Below are positions 61,904 to 64,000 of a stretch of DNA of 64,000 nucleotides, one piece after another. The translations under genes were made by a program, and so were the position numbers. The notes below the pieces were generated by a model that worked only from the letters and a program-made list of their open reading frames with translations, was not told the origin of the DNA and searched no databases. Numbering within the stretch: position 1 is the first letter of the stretch; every line of letters begins with the position of its first letter. This stretch comes from Listeria costaricensis. Lineage in GTDB: Bacteria; Bacillota; Bacilli; Lactobacillales; Listeriaceae. The stretch covers positions 62,001 through 126,000 of the forward strand of contig NZ_FXUT01000004.1 of assembly GCF_900183385.1 (NCBI RefSeq), given 5' to 3'.

Positions 61904-62254
61904 ATGATTTTGGCATTTAAGACGATGGATGAAAAAAGGATAGACCCGGCACGACTAGAGAAGCGTCCGATTGTCGACCCGGCAGAACAAGAAAGTTTCT
62001 ACATTACGCTTAAGGATGCAATCAAGCGCGAATGGCTCGTTCGCATCCGCTATTTTCTGGAAGCAGATCTGAATCAGCTTGTTTTGGCTCCCTTTGAATA
62101 TCCAGAAATCTATCAGGGGATGGGGCAGATAGAAAAATTGGATGTCGTACCACTCGAAATGGACATTGTGACACAGGAAATTCTTTTTAAAGATGTTTTT
62201 GGGACGATTTATCCGATTCAATTTAGTGATTTAGTGGATATAGAGCTTTTATGA
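61904..62254 (+). CDS. YolD-like protein
   Basis: 116 residues of the YolD family (DPARLEKRPIVDP at the start, IKREWLVRIRYFLEADLNQLV in the middle). YolD proteins usually precede a Y-family DNA polymerase gene (UvrX/DinB type) and are SOS-induced. The ATG at 61904 has AGAGGTGATC upstream; the longer frame would read through the promoter. Here no polymerase gene follows: a strong terminator comes directly after the stop. The LexA-controlled promoter is kept. Confidence 0.88.
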   Translation: MILAFKTMDEKRIDPARLEKRPIVDPAEQESFYITLKDAIKREWLVRIRYFLEADLNQLVLAPFEYPEIYQGMGQIEKLDVVPLEMDIVTQEILFKDVFGTIYPIQFSDLVDIELL

Positions 62255-62293
62255 CAACTGTTATTTTTAAAGGAAAATAACAGTTGTTTTTTT
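62254..62293 (+). terminator. terminator of the yolD-like gene
   Basis: An ACAACTGTTATTTT / AAAATAACAGTTGT stem with a T7 tail, starting at the stop codon. Confidence 0.85.
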
Positions 62294-62323
62294 AGAGACC
62301 TTTCTTTATTTCGATTTTTATGA

Positions 62324-62357
62324 TATAGTTGTCTAGACAATAATTGTCAATGCAATT
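62324..62357 (+). promoter_or_regulatory. MarR operator region
   Basis: The perfect palindrome TTGTCTAGACAA (62329-62340) overlaps a -10-like TATAGT (62324-62329). A second, looser inverted repeat AATTG...CAATT spans 62342-62357. This is likely the autoregulatory site of the MarR gene. Confidence 0.6.
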
Positions 62358-62375
62358 ATTTGGGAGTGTGAAAAG

Positions 62376-62798
62376 ATGCGAGAATATTATGATGGTATTT
62401 CCTTTGCAACAACTCTTACAGGGAAAAAGATGCACCTTTTTTTAGCGCGTTATATAGCAGACTATGATGTAACACCTGAGCAGTGGTCTGTGTTGAACGT
62501 CATTCAACTGCAAGGCCCGCTTACGCAGAAAAAGATTGCCGAGCTGGTCGAAAAAGATACGCCAACTGTCAATCGAATCATTGATGTTCTGCTTCGCAAA
62601 GAATTAGTTCGTCGGGAATTGAGTGAGACAGATCGTCGTAAAACGTTCCTCAGTGTCACGGAAAAAGGCGATACAGAGGTAGCAGCACTGCGCCCTGTTA
62701 TAGAAAAGGCTTGTGCACAAATGTTTGCTGGTCTTAATGAGGAACAACTTGAACAATATATGGCACTTCTTTCGCACATCACCAAAAATATCGAATAA
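62376..62798 (+). CDS. MarR-family regulator
   Basis: 140 residues with the MarR winged helix: VTPEQWSVLNVIQLQGPLTQKKIAELVEKDTPTVNRIIDVLLRKELVRRE, then the wing DRRKTFLSVTEKG. Such dimers repress nearby efflux genes until a phenolic or other small ligand binds. A palindrome in its own promoter suggests autoregulation. It is 13 bp upstream of an MFS exporter gene, forming a drug-response operon. Confidence 0.92.
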   Translation: MREYYDGISFATTLTGKKMHLFLARYIADYDVTPEQWSVLNVIQLQGPLTQKKIAELVEKDTPTVNRIIDVLLRKELVRRELSETDRRKTFLSVTEKGDTEVAALRPVIEKACAQMFAGLNEEQLEQYMALLSHITKNIE

Positions 62799-62811
62799 AA
62801 GAGGGATTTGC

Positions 62812-63966
62812 TTGGAGGAAAACACAAAACTTTGGACAAAAAATTATGTCTTCTTATTGATCGGAAGTGTTTTGCTCTACGTTGGCTTCATGATCTTCAT
62901 GCCGACACTTCCTGCTCAGATTTTAGCGCTGGGTGGTACACAAGTACAGGCGAGCCTTGCAGTAGGCTTGTTTTCAGTAGTGGCGCTTTTAACGCGGGCA
63001 CTTGCTGGCGGTTGGAATGACCGTTTTGGTTCTAAGATACTTATTTTAATTGGCTTTGTTATTTTAATTTTATCAACCGCTAATTTTTATTTAGCTGGAA
63101 CGGTTGCTTTATTGCTGGCTTTAAGGCTAGTACAAGGTGCCGGTTGGGGTATAGGAACAACATCGATTGCAACAGCGGTTTCGCTACTTGTACCACCCAG
63201 TCGAACTGGAGAAGGAATTGGCTTCTATGGTTTAACGACTGCGCTGGGTTTATCATTTGCTCCGATTATCGCCATCCTAATCATGAACTATTTTTCATTT
63301 AACACGTTGATTACTTTCTCGCTGGTGACACTTACGGCGGTTTTTTTATTGCTGACACAACTGAAAGTACCTCGTTCCAAGGCTTTACGTAAACCGCAAG
63401 AAAAACCAAAGATGATTGCTAAGTCGGCGCTTTTGCCAGCCTTCCTATGCTTCCTAATGGCGATTCCACTGGGTGGCATTCAGACCTTTATGATGATTTA
63501 CGGTCAGGAAGAATTGAATATTTCCAGCAGCTGGATCTTTTTTGTCGGACAGGGCATCATGGTACTCGTTAGTCGACTGTTTGCAGGACGGCTCTACGAT
63601 GAAAAGGGACATAAATATGTGATTCTGCCAGGCTTTGTGGCTATGGTTATCGGGATCATTCTGCTATCCTTCTCGGGTGGAGCAGGTATGTTATTTATTT
63701 CTTCTCTATTTTTTGGCCTTGGTTACGGCATGACACAGCCATCTTTGCAAGCACTTGCGATCGATCGGGCTGCGCCGCATGACAAAGGGGCTGCGAATGG
63801 GACGTTTCTTTCGGGCATGGATATTGGAATGGCGGTCGGAAGCTTTGGCCTCAGTATCATCGCAACTTTTTCCAGCTATGCTGTCATGTACCGAACTTCC
63901 ATTATCGCGTTAATTGTATTTTTCATTATTTACTGGATTAAATTTTGCAGAAAACGGACTGTGTGA
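62812..63966 (+). CDS. MFS multidrug-type exporter
   Basis: 384 residues, twelve membrane helices, of the YwoG/YfcJ-like drug-efflux branch. The loop motif GGWNDRFGSKILIL follows helix 2, and the LRLVQGAGWGIGTTSIATAVSLLVPPSRTGEGIGFYG stretch marks helices 4-5 (antiporter motif C region). The TTG start at 62812 has AGAGGG six bases upstream; longer versions overlap the MarR gene. It probably exports the ligand sensed by the MarR protein. The substrate is unknown. Confidence 0.9.
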   Translation: MEENTKLWTKNYVFLLIGSVLLYVGFMIFMPTLPAQILALGGTQVQASLAVGLFSVVALLTRALAGGWNDRFGSKILILIGFVILILSTANFYLAGTVALLLALRLVQGAGWGIGTTSIATAVSLLVPPSRTGEGIGFYGLTTALGLSFAPIIAILIMNYFSFNTLITFSLVTLTAVFLLLTQLKVPRSKALRKPQEKPKMIAKSALLPAFLCFLMAIPLGGIQTFMMIYGQEELNISSSWIFFVGQGIMVLVSRLFAGRLYDEKGHKYVILPGFVAMVIGIILLSFSGGAGMLFISSLFFGLGYGMTQPSLQALAIDRAAPHDKGAANGTFLSGMDIGMAVGSFGLSIIATFSSYAVMYRTSIIALIVFFIIYWIKFCRKRTV

Positions 63967-63976
63967 CGATTTACTT

Positions 63977-64000
63977 CGAGCGCACAGCTCGTTTTTTTTA
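63977..64000 (+). terminator. terminator of the MFS gene, at window edge
   Basis: A CGAGC / GCTCG stem, five-base loop, followed by T8. Confidence 0.7.

Overview
The window spans the chromosomal replication origin of a low-to-mid GC Gram-positive bacterium, most likely a member of the Listeriaceae (Listeria in the broad sense). The order gyrA-gyrB-recF-yaaA-MATE transporter-dnaN-dnaA-oriC-rpmH-rnpA-yidC-jag is the Listeria arrangement, in particular the MATE gene between dnaN and yaaA, and the DnaA, GyrA and RnpA sequences read as Listeria-like. Genus placement is inferred from remembered gene order and protein sequence, not from a search.

Region 1 (about 1-14 kb) is the core. A cut-off esterase gene is followed by the leftward genes gyrA to dnaA. 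The origin has a DnaA-box cluster on each side of dnaA, with an AT-rich DnaA-trio ladder on the dnaN side. The rightward genes rpmH, rnpA, yidC and jag follow. One unrecognised 156-codon gene lies inside the rpmH-dnaA interval. Three parS-like sites (16.7, 35.2 and 46.8 kb) fit an origin-proximal position.

Region 2 (14-23 kb) is mixed accessory DNA. It holds a beta/alpha gene pair resembling C-glycoside deglycosidase plus a ROK sugar kinase, an ArsR-type regulator with an MFS pump, a HIT protein, an acetyltransferase, a SorC regulator with a fructose-6-phosphate-aldolase-like enzyme, a two-gene Panacea/membrane-protein unit behind a LexA-box promoter, and tRNA-Val(GAC).

Region 3 (23-35 kb) matches gene for gene the Escherichia coli ycj cluster for converting D-gulosides to D-glucosides: LacI regulator, GH13_18 phosphorylase, ABC binding protein and two permeases, zinc-type dehydrogenase, epimerase, Gfo/Idh/MocA dehydrogenase, GH65 phosphorylase and beta-phosphoglucomutase. 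Only the ATPase is missing.

Region 4 (36.5-46.4 kb) is a second keto-sugar locus: a C-glycoside-deglycosidase-like alpha/beta pair, two Gfo/Idh/MocA dehydrogenases, two tandem TIM-barrel isomerase/epimerase paralogues, an AraC regulator fused to a GH39-like domain that has lost its acid/base residue, and a GPH-family symporter. Perfect cre-like sites precede two of its transcription units.

Region 5 (46-49 kb) holds small genes, a thioredoxin-like protein and a decayed membrane-protein gene. Region 6 (49-61 kb) is a beta-1,2-glucooligosaccharide (sophorose) operon: LacI, GH94 phosphorylase, GH3 beta-glucosidase, YitT protein, two permeases and binding protein. A divergent esterase/EEP-phosphatase operon appears to share its operator. 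Region 7 (61-64 kb) has a nitroreductase, an SOS-type YolD gene and a MarR/MFS pair.

The common theme of regions 2-4 is 3-keto-glycoside chemistry: oxidise a glycoside at C3, then epimerise it or cleave it by elimination. This makes the origin-flanking DNA an unusual hub for glycosides that ordinary hydrolases may not open.
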